Positions 1-12,300 of a stretch of DNA of 64,000 nt are shown piece after piece. The notes beneath the pieces are model-generated. The model saw only the letters and a program-made list of their open reading frames with translations. It did no database searches and had not been told where the DNA came from. Each line of letters opens with the position of its first letter. Within the stretch, counting starts at the first letter, position 1. The translations under genes were made by a program, and so were the position numbers. Source of the stretch: Chaenocephalus aceratus (lineage: Eukaryota > Chordata > Actinopteri > Perciformes > Channichthyidae); the NCBI GenBank assembly GCA_023974075.1, contig JAMFTG010000172.1:200087-264086 (forward strand). The letters are read 5' to 3'.

Positions 1-98
1 CACGGAGAAAAAACAGAGAGTAAAAAAAGTAGGGAATAAGAGAGTGGAGAAAGAACGAGAAAAGACGAGCTCACGGGGGAAATGGCGGTCTGTGAAAT

Positions 99-106
99 TC
101 ACATAC

Positions 107-143
<37 letters not shown>

Positions 144-275
144 ACAGTGGCAAGATTTAATACAGCGTTGAGGGTATTGAGGGTGTGGAAGTGTGATTTG
201 GGGGGAGTGGGAAACGCTGCCGCCTCCGCCTCCGGTGAATTGGATCATCAACCACATCCCAAGATGCTCACAAAC

Positions 276-337
<62 letters not shown>

Positions 338-547
338 ATTAGGTGGAGCAGGTACAGCTGGGACTCGGATTTAAAGACAACACCACCTGGCCTGATGGTA
401 GTCTGACAGTGATTAACACACACACACACACACACTCTCACACACAACACACACACTCGCCACACAAAGGCACAGATGCATATACACTGTCGCTTCGCAT
501 GAACACAATGATTCACTTCACGTACAGATATCACAGATTAAAACCCT

Positions 548-641
<94 letters not shown>
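99..641. repeat. Cluster of (CA)n microsatellites
   Basis: CA runs at about 105-139, 279-333, 417-435 and 549-641, the last over 45 units, separated by short unique DNA. ORFs across them encode only Thr-His or Cys-Val strings. Confidence 0.95.
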
Positions 642-645
<4 letters not shown>

Positions 646-1151
646 CTGCTGCTGCGATGGCACAGTTGTTGTTTGGTTTGTTTTTGTAATCTCTTTGATT
701 TGATGAATGTGGCAGAAGATGAAAGGACAGTGTGTGAGATCTCGTTGTGTACCGCTGTTAGGTAGACGTTTCAGATTTGAACAGTCAGTTAAGAAAAAGG
801 TCAACGATGTGTTAAACCTATTTAGCACAAAGACCGTAAACACGTGGAGAGATAATTTAAAAGCGTCTTTTCGTCACAATGATTAAGCGCACCTCTCAGA
901 TCCAAGGGGAACTACCCAGCCTTGCTTTAGCAACAATAGAGTGGAGTGTGCTAACGCTAGCTAGCATTAATTTATCTGGTGTTTTCGCCTAATTTTGGTC
1001 CAATGTTTTACGGTTTGTAGCCACCGTTGACTCCAATATTTTAGGGTGTTTGAGCCCTGGTCTAGTCCAATGCCTTGTGATTATTTGGCCTTGGTTTGGT
1101 CCAATGTGTTCTAATGTTTAAGCCAAGTTCAGCTCAATATTATCTTGTGTT
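642..1151. other. No gene seen; degenerate TTTGGTCCAAT repeats
   Basis: Unique sequence, then at about 985-1150 loosely repeated phrases such as TTTGGTCCAATGT and AATGTTTAAGCCA. The same phrases reappear at about 3222-3420, on the other side of two MITEs, so the MITEs appear to have split one old repeat block. Confidence 0.4.
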
Positions 1152-1154
1152 TTA

Positions 1155-2750
1155 GGTCGCGTTCACACCAGCCTTGTATAGTCGTCAGGTCTACGTATGA
1201 TCGTACCTGAACGCGTTCAATGGACGATCGTTCATGAGCGCGTTCATATTTTGGGCGAACGTGAACTGAACGTACTGTATTTCCGCTAGATGAACGTAAT
1301 TGAGAACGCGTTCATTCTCAGCACTGTATAACGGCGTTCAAAAGTGCGTTCATTCTCAGCACTGTATTATAACGGCGTTCAAAAGTGTGCCAGATTGCAT
1401 TTGCCTTTCAGCCGAAAACCCAGTTAAAACACACCGTAAACAGGCTTCAAAATAATGCGGAAAACCACCCAATCTGGCAACAGCAAGCTGCCTGTACGCG
1501 TACGCGCCTGTCACCCCTGGCTGTCGCACTAAAATATAAATATACTAAATACATCAGACTCCTCACAACAAACAATGTGGAACCGCGGAACCGGCGAGCA
1601 TTGAATGCATCAATGAATTCGTATGGACGAAGCCGAGAGCAGCTGCAGCAGCACTCGCTCAGAGTGAGACTCTACGGCGTCGGCGTATGAGCATTTAAAA
1701 GAGTTTTACGTTAAAGTCAGTTCTGACTCAGACGGAAAAATCAAACGTTTGCCTGTAAACTGTGTCCGCCCGGTTTGAAAAAGCAAGTCCGTACATCGAC
1801 GACAAACCTTCAACGGCACACTGAGAATAAGCACACGACTAGCCTTTCACGGTATGTGCGAGTGGCGAATAAAAAAGAGAGCCAACACAGATCCACTACC
1901 ACCCAAATCCATTAACATCGGACAGGAGACAAATAATAGCTCGCAGCCACGTATTGAAAAAATAACTATAAACTATAAATTTGTTCATTTTTGAAACCAT
2001 GAACTTTAGTTCAACATTTTGAATTATGAACTATGAACTGAACTAGTTCATTTAGAAAGTGAACTTTCCCAACACTGAGTCCGGTTGAATCGAGCCCTGT
2101 TGCGTTTACCCGCTTGGTTCGTGTGGGTCGGTGTGAACGCGGTCCTGAGACCTCTGAAGTGAACTAAACAACCGGACTCTGGTCCGCTAAAAGAGGCGGC
2201 CTCGGAGCGCTTGCTCGTGAACTCTGGAGCGGTTCATCGCTGGTGTGAACGCAGTCCGCACCGAAACATAGGAAGCGCAGTATTTACGAGTCACAAGAAC
2301 GCGGGTGTCTTCAAAATCGTTAGCGAAAGAGTGAAGCAGAATGAAGTGTCGTGTAAAGTTATAACAACTGTCAAACTAAAAACTCGGTGAAACCCCCCTG
2401 ACTGCAGAACGTCTCTCATTAGCCGATACGTGTTATAATGTCTTCTATCGCACGTTGTCTGATTATATAATCATATGCGCCGTCTGCTAGAGTCCGTTGA
2501 GATGCTCTCCAGATTAACAGCAGCATGAGAATAACCGGCAGAGGCTCCGGTAGAAATGGCCGGGATTTGCGTTTTTACCCCCTTAATGTCTGACCAATGG
2601 GTGAACAGCATTTCCGAGCACATGACTTGTGTTTAAAGTCCGTTTGAGTTTTGCCCGCGTGAACGCAAACCGTACCTTCTGAAAAATGAAATACTGTAAC
2701 AAACTGTCGTCTTGTGCGCACCTGAGAAGCGGACTGGTGTGAATGCGACC
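1155..2750. mobile_element. PIF/Harbinger-like element, 1.6 kb, TTA target duplication
   Basis: Ends are GGTCGCGTTCACACCAG (1155-1171) and CTGGTGTGAATGCGACC (2734-2750), flanked by TTA at 1152-1154 and 2751-2753. TWA duplication and these ends suit a PIF/Harbinger MITE. It carries a GTTCA-rich inner part (about 1190-2070) that may be a second nested element. No transposase was recognised. A relative lies at 60130-61500. Confidence 0.65.
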
Positions 2751-2757
2751 TTAGTCC

Positions 2758-3223
2758 TGGGCTGCTTCTCAGGTCGACTATTTTCATTTCCTCGCTCCTC
2801 GGTCCTCGGTGTCACCGGAAGTTGATTTGTCTCCGCCATCTTGAGTAGCGTCCCAGTGGCCTTATTTGTGCCGGAGGATCGAGGAGCGATAACCGAGGAA
2901 CCACCAGACCATCCTCCGGTGAAATCCTCAGACACTCGCCCCGCCCCCCTTACTGTGTATCGCTCACTGATTGGACGATGCAGCGCGTGCACTGATCTGG
3001 CTGCTGTCAGACGATCAGCTGTGCGGCGTCATCACAAACGGACGTCGCTTCACGTGACGCTCCGGAGGAAAGGACGTCCCATTGCTCTGAGAACTCATTT
3101 CCCTGCTTCTCGTGGTTTCCTTGCGTCTCTCCTTGCTTCCTTGGTGGGAGGGACTAGTCGCAGGGAAACGACGCAAGTGAGGGACGCAAGGATTTCATTT
3201 AATCGACCTGAGAAGCAGCTCTG
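2758..3223. mobile_element. MITE with CTGCTTCTCAGGTCGA ends
   Basis: Inverted ends GCTGCTTCTCAGGTCGA (about 2760) and TCGACCTGAGAAGCAGC (about 3203-3219). No clean target duplication was found. An ORF across it has no recognisable product. Confidence 0.5.
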
Positions 3224-4070
3224 GTTTTGTCCAATAATCTCCGGTGTTGGAGCCCTCATAAGGTCCAATACATGCTAATGGTTTGGTCCAATATTCTCTG
3301 GTGATGTTTATGATTTGGTCCAGCAGTAATTGTATCAGCTGTAGCTGCAGTCTCTGTTTTTGTAGCTCAGACACTGTTGTCTAATGTTTAAGCCATAGTT
3401 TAGACCAGTATTATTTAAGGTTTTTTAATGTTTTACCATCTGAAGAGAAGGACGGCAACATGTGGTACAGTTCACCTGTCTGTTTCTTCCACGTGTAGCG
3501 CCTGCTTGGTTTGATTTCTGAAGAGGAAATAAGTTACCTTTCATTTCAACAAGAAACTCTTACGTCAAACATTGTAACACAACCCATCGCAGCAGAGTAA
3601 TTAAATACTCGCTAACTGCCGTCTGCGTATACTGGGAAATCTGGTTGATTCGGAACTTCAAGAATTCCCAACCTTGAATGTACATTTACTTTCTCAGCAA
3701 CCCGGCAGCAGTTACAGCATATTATTGACAGGAAGGAGAAGTATACATGATAGTTGGCAATAAACCGTACACACCATTATCAGAGTATGTCGTCAAAGCT
3801 GATATGATGCTGGCAGATATGAAATTGAAGGCGACACGTGTGATATCGTGCCAACAGCTCAAGCTAAACCAGTTTCATCTTGAGACATGGAAACATGCAT
3901 TAGATATGTAACTGTGTTTTGCAGTGAAGACCTCGTATAACACATACAATAGGAATTATTATTATTATTATGTTATTGCTTTATTTGTCGTATTTTTAAA
4001 GTGTAGGACTTTTAGGATGAGAACTAAATAAATACATTGTGGGGAAATGTTGGCTATGCTAACGTTAGCT
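3224..4070. other. No gene seen
   Basis: Degenerate GGTCCAATA phrases to about 3420, then unique AT-rich DNA with no conserved motif or open frame of note. Confidence 0.4.
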
Positions 4071-4074
4071 TAGC

Positions 4075-4398
4075 CCTTAGATGCATAAGTGGGTATTTTT
4101 GGACCCGGTGAGCTGGTTTTCTTGAAGGTTTTCTTTTCATCATTTCATATTCCAGCTATTCCTCAAAAAACATGTTTTGGATATCACGCCATGCTAATTT
4201 TAAATGTAAATGTTATACATTTTAAGAAATTGTAGTTTTTGTGTTGCTACCCCAAGCTTCCATAAGTGGGTCAAAAGTTACCCGCATGCAGTTCCTATGG
4301 GAACCTTTGATTCTTATCACCTGTTTCTGTCAGGAACACATTCACTGCAGACCACACAGACATCACAAGTGACACCTCTCAGGAAGAGTATTTTAGTC

Positions 4399-4435
<37 letters not shown>

Positions 4436-4735
4436 ATTATATTTGTATAGGGCTTTTCAAGGTCTCAGTCGCTTTACAATATAAGGGAAGGTTGGGTGGG
4501 GGGGGTATAGGACTATCAAACTTGATCAACCGGCATGGATTGATGGGGGGGGGGCTATGAGTAGACTAGAGGAGAAGAGATGAGTTTTGGAAAGGGACTG
4601 GAATTCTGTGAGGGTCTCAGAATAGCGGAGATATTTGCATCGATGTGTTCAAAACGTTTTTTTTCAAAATGTAAAAAAAAAGTCTAAAATGATAACCCAC
4701 TTATGGAAGAGTGTAGGGTGCAGGCACTCGGGCAT
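4075..4735. mobile_element. MITE with CCCTTAGATGC ends, interrupted by an AAT repeat and LINE-tail remnant
   Basis: CCCTTAGATGCATAAGTGGG near 4075 pairs with CCCACTTATGG (about 4697) and GCATCTAAGGG (about 4732). Inside are (AAT)n at about 4400-4433 and TTTGTATAGGGCTTTTCAAG, which resembles fish retroposon tails. The target duplication is unclear. Confidence 0.5.
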
Positions 4736-4981
4736 CTAAGGGTTAAACTCTGATGACGTAGATTTTAAAGACCTGTATACCTGTGAAAGTATATTTATAA
4801 TGTCAACAGACTAATCCGTTAAGAGCAGAATGTTCCGAGACAAAATGTTGGATCGAGTGCTAACATTTTGGAGAAAGGCGGAAACAGAAAGGAGGATGTA
4901 AACAAAGAGACAAAGAGATAAACAGTGACAGGCTGTTGGAGAGTTGCTGAATTCCCCTGATCGTCTTCACACACTCACACT

Positions 4982-4985
<4 letters not shown>

Positions 4986-5032
<47 letters not shown>

Positions 5033-5176
5033 GAAGTTACCACACAAAGAAACAGTGATTTGATGTTTAATATGAGGAACAGAAACCCCAGAGACACTGT
5101 GAGCTGAGGGGATTCGATGCAGTCTTTGTGTCTGCAAACTCAGAGAGGCTGTTGGGAAAACAGAAAGCCCAGAGCT

Positions 5177-5239
<63 letters not shown>
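4986..5239. repeat. Two (CA)n microsatellites
   Basis: CA runs at about 4984-5029 and 5179-5239, separated by about 150 bases of unique DNA. The unique sequence from 5240 to 5577 shows no gene. Confidence 0.95.
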
Positions 5240-5241
<2 letters not shown>

Positions 5242-5577
5242 TCTTTTTAAATGCTGAATAAAGACTAGGACGACCAGAGTAGAAAAGGATCAGACTGTTC
5301 TCTGTGTATTCTGACTTTAACGTTGCTGAAATATCTTCACTCAGAGATCGATGCTTTAAATGTAGCAGCATTCGTTCATCAGTTGTAGACGAAGCAGATC
5401 AAGTAACCTTAAGTTAACGTACTGAGGCCTCACTGAAACACTTCCCTGTAGATACTGCGTTCAGAGACTGACTGTGACTCCAACCAAACACTTTCTCCTA
5501 AACACGCCGCTCTATTGAAGCTGCCAGGTCTTCCTCCCTCTGCCTCGCTATGCTGCCGCTCGCCTGCCCCACCTCCA

Positions 5578-7280
5578 CCCCAGCTTCCACCCCACCTCCA
5601 CCCAGCTTCCACCCCAGCTTCCACCCCACCACCACCCCAGCTTCCATCCCCACCACCACCCCAGCTTCCATCCCACCACCACCCCAGCTTCCACCCCACC
5701 TCCACCCCAGCTTCCATCCCACCTCCACCCAGCTTCCATCCCACCTCCACCCCATCTCCACCCCAGCTTCCATCCCACCTCCACCCCAGCTTCCATCCCA
5801 CCTCCACCCCAGCTTCCATCCCACCACCACCCCAGCTTCCACCCCACCTCCACCCCAGCTTCCACCCCACCACCACCCCAGCTTCCATCCCACCACCACC
5901 CCAGCTTCCACCCCACCTCACCCCAGCTTCCACCCCACCACCACCCCAGCTTCCACCCCACCACCACCCCAGCTTCCACCCCACCTCCACCCCAGCTTCC
6001 ACCCACCCTCCACCCCAGCTCCACCCCCCCTCCACCCCAGCTTCCATCCCACCACCACCCCAGCTTCCATCCCCACCCTCCACCCCAGCTTCCACCCCAC
6101 CTCCACCCCAGCTTCCATCCCACCACCACCCCAGCTTCCATCCCACCACCACCCCAGCCTTCCACCCCACCTCCACCCCAGCTTCCATCCCCACCACCCC
6201 AGCTTCCATCCCACCACCACCCCAGCTTCCATCCCACCTCCACCCCAGCTTCCATCCCACCTCCACCCCAGCTTCCATCCCACCTCCACCCCAGCTTCCA
6301 TCCCACCACCACCCCAGCTTCCACCCCACCTCCACCCCAGCTTCCACCCCACCTCCACCCCAGCTTCCATCCCACCACCCACCCCAGCTTCCATCCCACC
6401 ACCACCCCAGCTTCCACCCCACCTCCACCCCAGCTTCCATCCCACCACCACCCCAGCTTTCCATCCCACCTCCACCCAGCTTCCATCCCACCACCACCCC
6501 AGCTTCCACCCCACCTCCACCCAGCTTCCATCCCACCACCACCCCAGCTTCCACCCCCACCTCCACCCCCAGCTTCCATCCCACCACCACCCCAGCTTCC
6601 ATCCCCACCTCCACCCCAGCTTCCATCCCACCACCACCCCAGCTTCCACCCCACCTCCACCCCAGCTTCCATCCCACCACCCACCCCAGCTTCCACCCCA
6701 CCTCCACCCCAGCTTCCATCCCACCACCACCCCAGCTTCCACCCCACCTCCACCCCAGCTTCCATCCCACCACCACCCCAGCTTCCACCCCACCTCCACC
6801 CCAGCTTCCATCCCACCACCACCCCAGCTTCCACCCCACCTCCACCCAGCTTCCATTCCCACCTCCACCCCAGCTTCCATCCCACCACCACCCCAGCTTC
6901 CATCCCACCTCCACCCCAGCTTCCATCCCACCACCACCCCAGCTTCCACCCCACCTCCACCCCAGCTTCCATCCCACCACCACCCCAGCTTCCATCCCAC
7001 CACCACCCCAGCTTCCATCCCACCACCACCCCAGCTTCCACCCCACCTCCACCCCAGCTTCCATCCCACCACCACCCCAGCTTCCATCCCACCACCACCC
7101 CAGCTTCCATCCCACCACCACCCCAGCTTCCACCCACCTCCACCCCAGCTTCCATCCCACCACACCCCAGCTTCAATCCCACCACCACCCCCCCAGCTTC
7201 CACCCCACCTCCACCCCAGCTTTCCACCCCACCTCCACCCCAGCTTCCTATCCCACCACCACCCCATGCTTTCCACCCCA
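5578..7280. repeat. C-rich minisatellite, 23-bp unit
   Basis: About 74 copies of AGCTTCCATCCCACCACCAC plus CCC, with C/T and A/T variants. Because 23 is not a multiple of 3, each strand and frame stays open for long distances, producing ORFs of about 470-670 residues that are not genes. The unit looks like a 12-mer (AGCTTCCAYCCC) joined to an 11-mer (ACCWCCACCCC). Confidence 0.95.
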
Positions 7281-8027
7281 CCACCACATCCAGGGGCGCC
7301 GCCAGGGATTGTGGGCCCCATGAAAAGATATCACATTGGGCCCCACCACCAGGCCCAGGCCACGCCCCCAACCAAGCACGATGCTGTAACCACACCTGCA
7401 GAACCCAACCCACTCACTGATGCTTTAAATAACTCCACCTGTACAGGCTTGCATCTATCGTGTAGTCCAAAACTAACCGCACAATATTTACTGACACTGA
7501 GCGGGGAACATATAACACCGTGCAGACACTGGGCAACATTCTGCTGCAGGAGAATTCACTATTTGATATAACACTAACATTCCTGACAATAGACCTCAAT
7601 AGTCATCTGAATATAACTTAAATATACATGACCTCTTAAATTAAAATAAAGTGAACATTAACACCGATATTATCATTTATAAAATGCTATAACAAAAACA
7701 ACAACATTAGCAGCAGATTTGATTAAATATACCAACTACAAAATGGAAGTGGAAAGGCCTGATGGTGGCGCTAAGTCAGAGCCCGTTCTCGGTCTTTCTC
7801 TCATCATGCATCTGGTGTGTGGTGATCCAATATCGTTCCCATAGCCTGGCCCTTTAACAGTTATACGAGCCCTGGCTCAGCCTCACTCGCCAAGAGCCCA
7901 GCGCCGAGCCTTCCTACAGGCAGTCACTGATCAAGTCCTTGAAGTCCAGCTTTCTAGCCAACTGGCTTCAATGGGCAGCATGGCAAGACTGCAAAGCATT
8001 ATGGGGGGACAGGGCTGCGGAGCCTTA

Positions 8028-8558
8028 TGCTGCGTTCCCACCGGACGCGATGCGATGTTTGGGGGCGGCGCGATTACATGTAAAGTCAATGCAGAGACGC
8101 GGACAGACGCGAATTTGCTCCGACGGCGAGCATGAAGCGGTGGACGCGGCGCGAATCACGCGGTTGAACGGTCCCGCGTCAAACGGGAGAGTTCAATGTT
8201 TTCAACTCGAGCGTCAAATTCACGTGGCGCGTTCTCGCGGAAGCCAATCAGCGGAACAAGCATTTTAAAGGTTTTTCGCCTGCCGTCTGTCTGCAGACTT
8301 GTCAAAGCATTGATTCATGGTTTTTACTAACCGGTATCAGTGTGTTGTTACTTCGGCATCATTTAGAAACGAGTATTACAATTTAATCACGGTAAAATAT
8401 GTTCATTTTTGTTGTAGCTCCCGAGCCAGCGCGTCTTGTTTGAATGATGCGAGTAAACACAGCTGGCAGCCGCGGTGAAACTCGAGCATTTAGAGCGATA
8501 CGATAGGAGCGATGAGAGCGAAGGGAATATTCGCATCGCGTCCGGTGTGAACGCAGCA
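8028..8558. mobile_element. PIF/Harbinger-type MITE, 531 bp, TTA target duplication
   Basis: Ends TGCTGCGTTCCCACCGGACG and CGTCCGGTGTGAACGCAGCA, flanked by TTA at 8025-8027 and 8559-8561. GC-rich inside. A partial copy is fused to another MITE at 15766-15905. Confidence 0.75.
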
Positions 8559-8639
8559 TTACAGAGCCCCGCCTCCAACACACACGAACGCGCACATGAC
8601 CAATGAGGGCACGAGATCAGTCTGTGCCCCGATGGAAGG

Positions 8640-8812
8640 CTGACAGGCAGGTAGGCCATCCAGTTACTTTAGCCGGCTCAGATGATTGGTCGAGCTTTTT
8701 ACAGCGCCACGGCTTCCACTGATGACATTTTGTCAAAGCACTTACGATATTCATTGCAAAAAGTGTATCTCGAGCCGGTTTCTCAAACGTACCTACCCCA
8801 CCTTTAATGTCA
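8640..8812. mobile_element. MITE of the GGTGGGGTAGGT family, copy 1
   Basis: Contains CAGGTAGGCCATCCAGTTAC at one side and CCTACCCCACCTTTAA at the other. The same inner sequence, inverted, is at 44619-44842. Confidence 0.6.
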
Positions 8813-9260
8813 GCAAAACATTACAATTATTATTTACAATGGACTACGATAGCTAACAGACTAATTTCCACCACTCATGGACCACACCCACCTCTTCTTT
8901 TGAAACACTGGGGGACATACCGTCGCCCTTTAGTCCCTCTCTCTTGTCTTTCTCTCCTTTCTTTTCTTTCTTGAAAGCCTGACTGTGTGAGTCGTCGAGA
9001 CATCGCACTCACGTAAGTACTAGCATCCCTGCTCCTCACGTGCTCTCACTCTCTGCTAGAAAGGGCCGGTGCCGCACAGCGTTTGGATGCAGGACCAAAC
9101 CATTACATGTAAATAGAGGGGGGTGTTCGATGCTTTGGATAATTAACTTTTGGAAGAAAATAAGTTAAATGAATCGTAAGTTTAGTTATCGATATGACGA
9201 TATATTAATTATTGATGATTGATGAAAGGTTACTTAAACATTTGTTCTTAATGTTCTAAA
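8813..9260. other. No gene seen (inside the hAT-like element)
   Basis: Unique sequence with no recognised motif; probably internal sequence of the surrounding element. Confidence 0.35.
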
Positions 9261-9330
9261 GATGTTTGGGGCCCCTGTCAGTCACGGGCCCTTAGAATCG
9301 TCCGAACTTTTCACCCCCTTACGGCGCCCC

Positions 9331-12300
9331 TCCACCCCAGCTTCCACCCCAGCTCCACCCCAGCTTCCACCCCAGCTTCCACCCCAGCTTCCACCCCAGC
9401 TCCACCCCAGCTTCCACCCCAGCTTCCACCCCAGCTTCCACCTCAGCTTCCACCCCAGCTTCCACCTCAGCTTCCACCCCAGCTTCCACCCCACCACCAC
9501 CCCAGCTTCCACCCCAGCTCCACCCCAGCTTCCACCCCAGCTTCCACCCAGCTTCCACCTCAGCTTCCACCTCAGCTTCCACCCCAGCTTCCACCCCAGC
9601 TTCCACCCCAGCTCCACCCCAGCTTCCACCCCAGCTTCCACCCCAGCTTCCACCCCAGCTTCCACCTCAGCTTCCACCCCAGCTTCCACCCCACCACCAC
9701 CCCAGCTTCCACCCCAGCTCCACCCCAGCTTCCACCCCAGCTTCCACCCCAGCTTCCACCCCAGCTCCACCCCAGCTTCCACCCCAGCTTCCACCCCAGC
9801 TTCCACCCCAGCTCCACCCCAGCTTCCACCCCAGCTTCCACCCCAGCTTCCACCCCAGCTCCACCCCAGCTTCCACCCCAGCTTCCACCCCAGCTTCCAC
9901 CCCAGCTCCACCCCAGCTTCCACCCCAGCTTCCACCCCAGCTTCCACCTCAGCTTCCACCCCAGCTTCCACCTCAGCTTCCACCCCAGCTTCCACCCCAC
10001 CACCACCCCAGCTTCCACCCCAGCTCCACCCCAGCTTCCACCCCAGCTTCCACCCCAGCTCCACCTCAGCTTCCACCTCAGCTTCCACCCAGCTTCCACC
10101 CCAGCTCCACCCCAGCTCCACCCCAGCTTCCACCCCAACTTCCACCCCAACTTCCACCCCAGCTTCCACCCCAGCTCCCACCCCAGCTCCCACCCCAGCT
10201 TCCACCCCAGCTCCACCCCAGCTTCCACCCCAGCTCCACCCAGCTTCCACCCCAGCTCCACCCCAGCTTCCACCCCAGCTTCCACCCCAGCTTCCACCCA
10301 GCTTCCACCCAGCTTCCACCCCAGCTTCCTCCTCAGCTTCCACCTCAGCTTCCACCCCAGCTTCCACCCCAGCTCCCACCCAGCTTCCACCTCAGCTTCC
10401 ACCTCAGCTTCCACCCCAGCTCCACCCCAGCTCCCACCCCAGCTTCCACCCCAGCTTCCACCCCAGCTCCACCCCAGCTTCCACCCCAGCTTCCACCCCC
10501 AGCTTCCACCTCAGCTTCCACCCCAGCTTCCACCTCAGCTTCCACCCCAGCTTCCACCCCACCACCACCCCAGCTTCCACCCCAGCTCCACCCCAGCTTC
10601 CACCCCAGCTTCCACCCCAGCTTCCACCCCAGCTCCACCCCAGCTTCCACCCCAGCTTCCACCCCAGCTTCCACCCCAGCTCCACCCCAGCTTCCACCCC
10701 AGCTTCCACCCCAGCTTCCACCCCAGCTCCACCCCAGCTTCCACCCCAGCTTCCTCCTCAGCTTCCACCCCAGCTTCCACCCCAGCTTCCACCCCAGCTC
10801 CACCTCAGCTTCCACCCCAGCTTCCACCCCAGCTTCCACCCCAGCTCCACCTCAGCTTCCACCTCCTCTAGCTCCACCCAGCTTACACCCCAGCTCCACC
10901 CCAGCTTCCACCCCAGCTCCACCCCAGCTTCCACCCCAACTTCCACCCCAACTTCCACCCCAGCTTCCACCCCAGCTCCCACCCCAGCTCCCACCCCAGC
11001 TCCACCCCAGCTTCCACCCCAGCTCCACCCCAGCTTCCACCCCAGCTCCACCCCAGCTCCCACCCCAGCTTCCACCCCAGCTTCCACCCCAGCTCCACCC
11101 CAGCTTCCACCCCAGCTTCCACCCCAGCTTCCACCCCAGCTTCCACCTCAGCTTCCACCCCAGCTTCCACCTCAGCTTCCACCCCAGCTTCCACCCCACC
11201 ACCACCCCAGCTTCCACCCCAGCTCCACCCCAGCTTCCACCCAGCTTCCACCCCAGCTTCCACCCCAGCTTCCACCCCAGCTTCCACCCCAGCTTCCACC
11301 CCAGCTCCACCCCAGCTTCCACCCCAGCTTCCACCCCAGCTTCCACCCCAGCTCCACCCCAGCTTCCACCCCAGCTTCCACCCCAGCTTCCACCTCAGCT
11401 TCCACCCCCAGCTTCCACCTCAGCTTCCACCCCAGCTTCCACCCACCACCACCCCAGCTTCCACCCCAGCTCCACCCCAGCTTCCACCCCAGCTTCCACC
11501 CCAGCTCCACCTCAGCTTCCACCTCAGCTTCCACCCAGCTTCCACCCCAGCTCCACCCCAGCTCCACCCCAGCTTCCACCCCAACTTCCACCCCAACTTC
11601 CACCCCAGCTCCCACCCCAGCTCCCACCCCAGCTTCCACCCCAGCTCCACCCCAGCTTCCACCCCAGCTCCACCCAGCTTCCACCCCAGCTCCACCCCAG
11701 CTTCCACCCCAGCTTCCACCCCAGCTTCCACCCAGCTTCCACCCCAGCTTCCTCCTCAGCTTCCACCTCAGCTTCCACCCCAGCTTCCACCCCAGCTCCC
11801 ACCCAGCTTCCACCTCAGCTTCCACCTCAGCTTCCACCCCAGCTCCACCCCAGCTCCCCACCCCCAGCTTCCACCCCAGCTTCCACCCCAGCTCCACCCC
11901 AGCTTCCACCCCAGCTTCCACCCCAGCTTCCACCTCAGCTTCCACCCCAGCTTCCACCCAGCTTCCACCCCAGCTTCCACCCACCACCACCCCAGCTTCC
12001 ACCCCAGCTTCCACCCCAGCTTCCACCCCAGCTTCCACCCCAGCTTCCACCCCAGCTTCCACCCCAGCTCCACCCCAGCTTCCACCCCAGCTTCCACCCC
12101 AGCTCCACCCCAGCTTCCACCCCAGCTTCCACCCCAGCTTCCACCCCAGCTCCACCCCAGCTTCCACCCCAGCTTCCCTCCCAGCTTCCACCCCAGCTTC
12201 CACCCCAGCTTCCACCCCAGCTCCACCTCAGCTTCCACCCCAGCTTCCACCCCAGCTTCCACCCCAGCTCCCCCCAGCTTCCACCTCAGCTTCCACCCCA

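Larger units (their letters stand above)
7291..9331. mobile_element. hAT-like element between two minisatellites
   Basis: Starts CAGGGGCGCCGCCAGGGATT, ends near CGGCGCCCCT (9322-9331), with GGGCCCC-rich subterminal sequence on both sides. Both flanks are C-rich minisatellite, so the target duplication cannot be read. It contains two further MITEs (8028-8558 and 8640-8812). No transposase domain was recognised. Confidence 0.55.

Noticed and set aside
2841..3278. 145-residue ORF
   Set aside because: Lies mostly in a GC-rich MITE, with no domain and no splice partner.
5430..7571. Several ORFs of 470-670 residues on both strands
   Set aside because: The 23-bp repeat lacks stops in most frames of both strands. 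The products are Pro/His- or Gly/Trp-rich low-complexity strings with no start context or splice structure.
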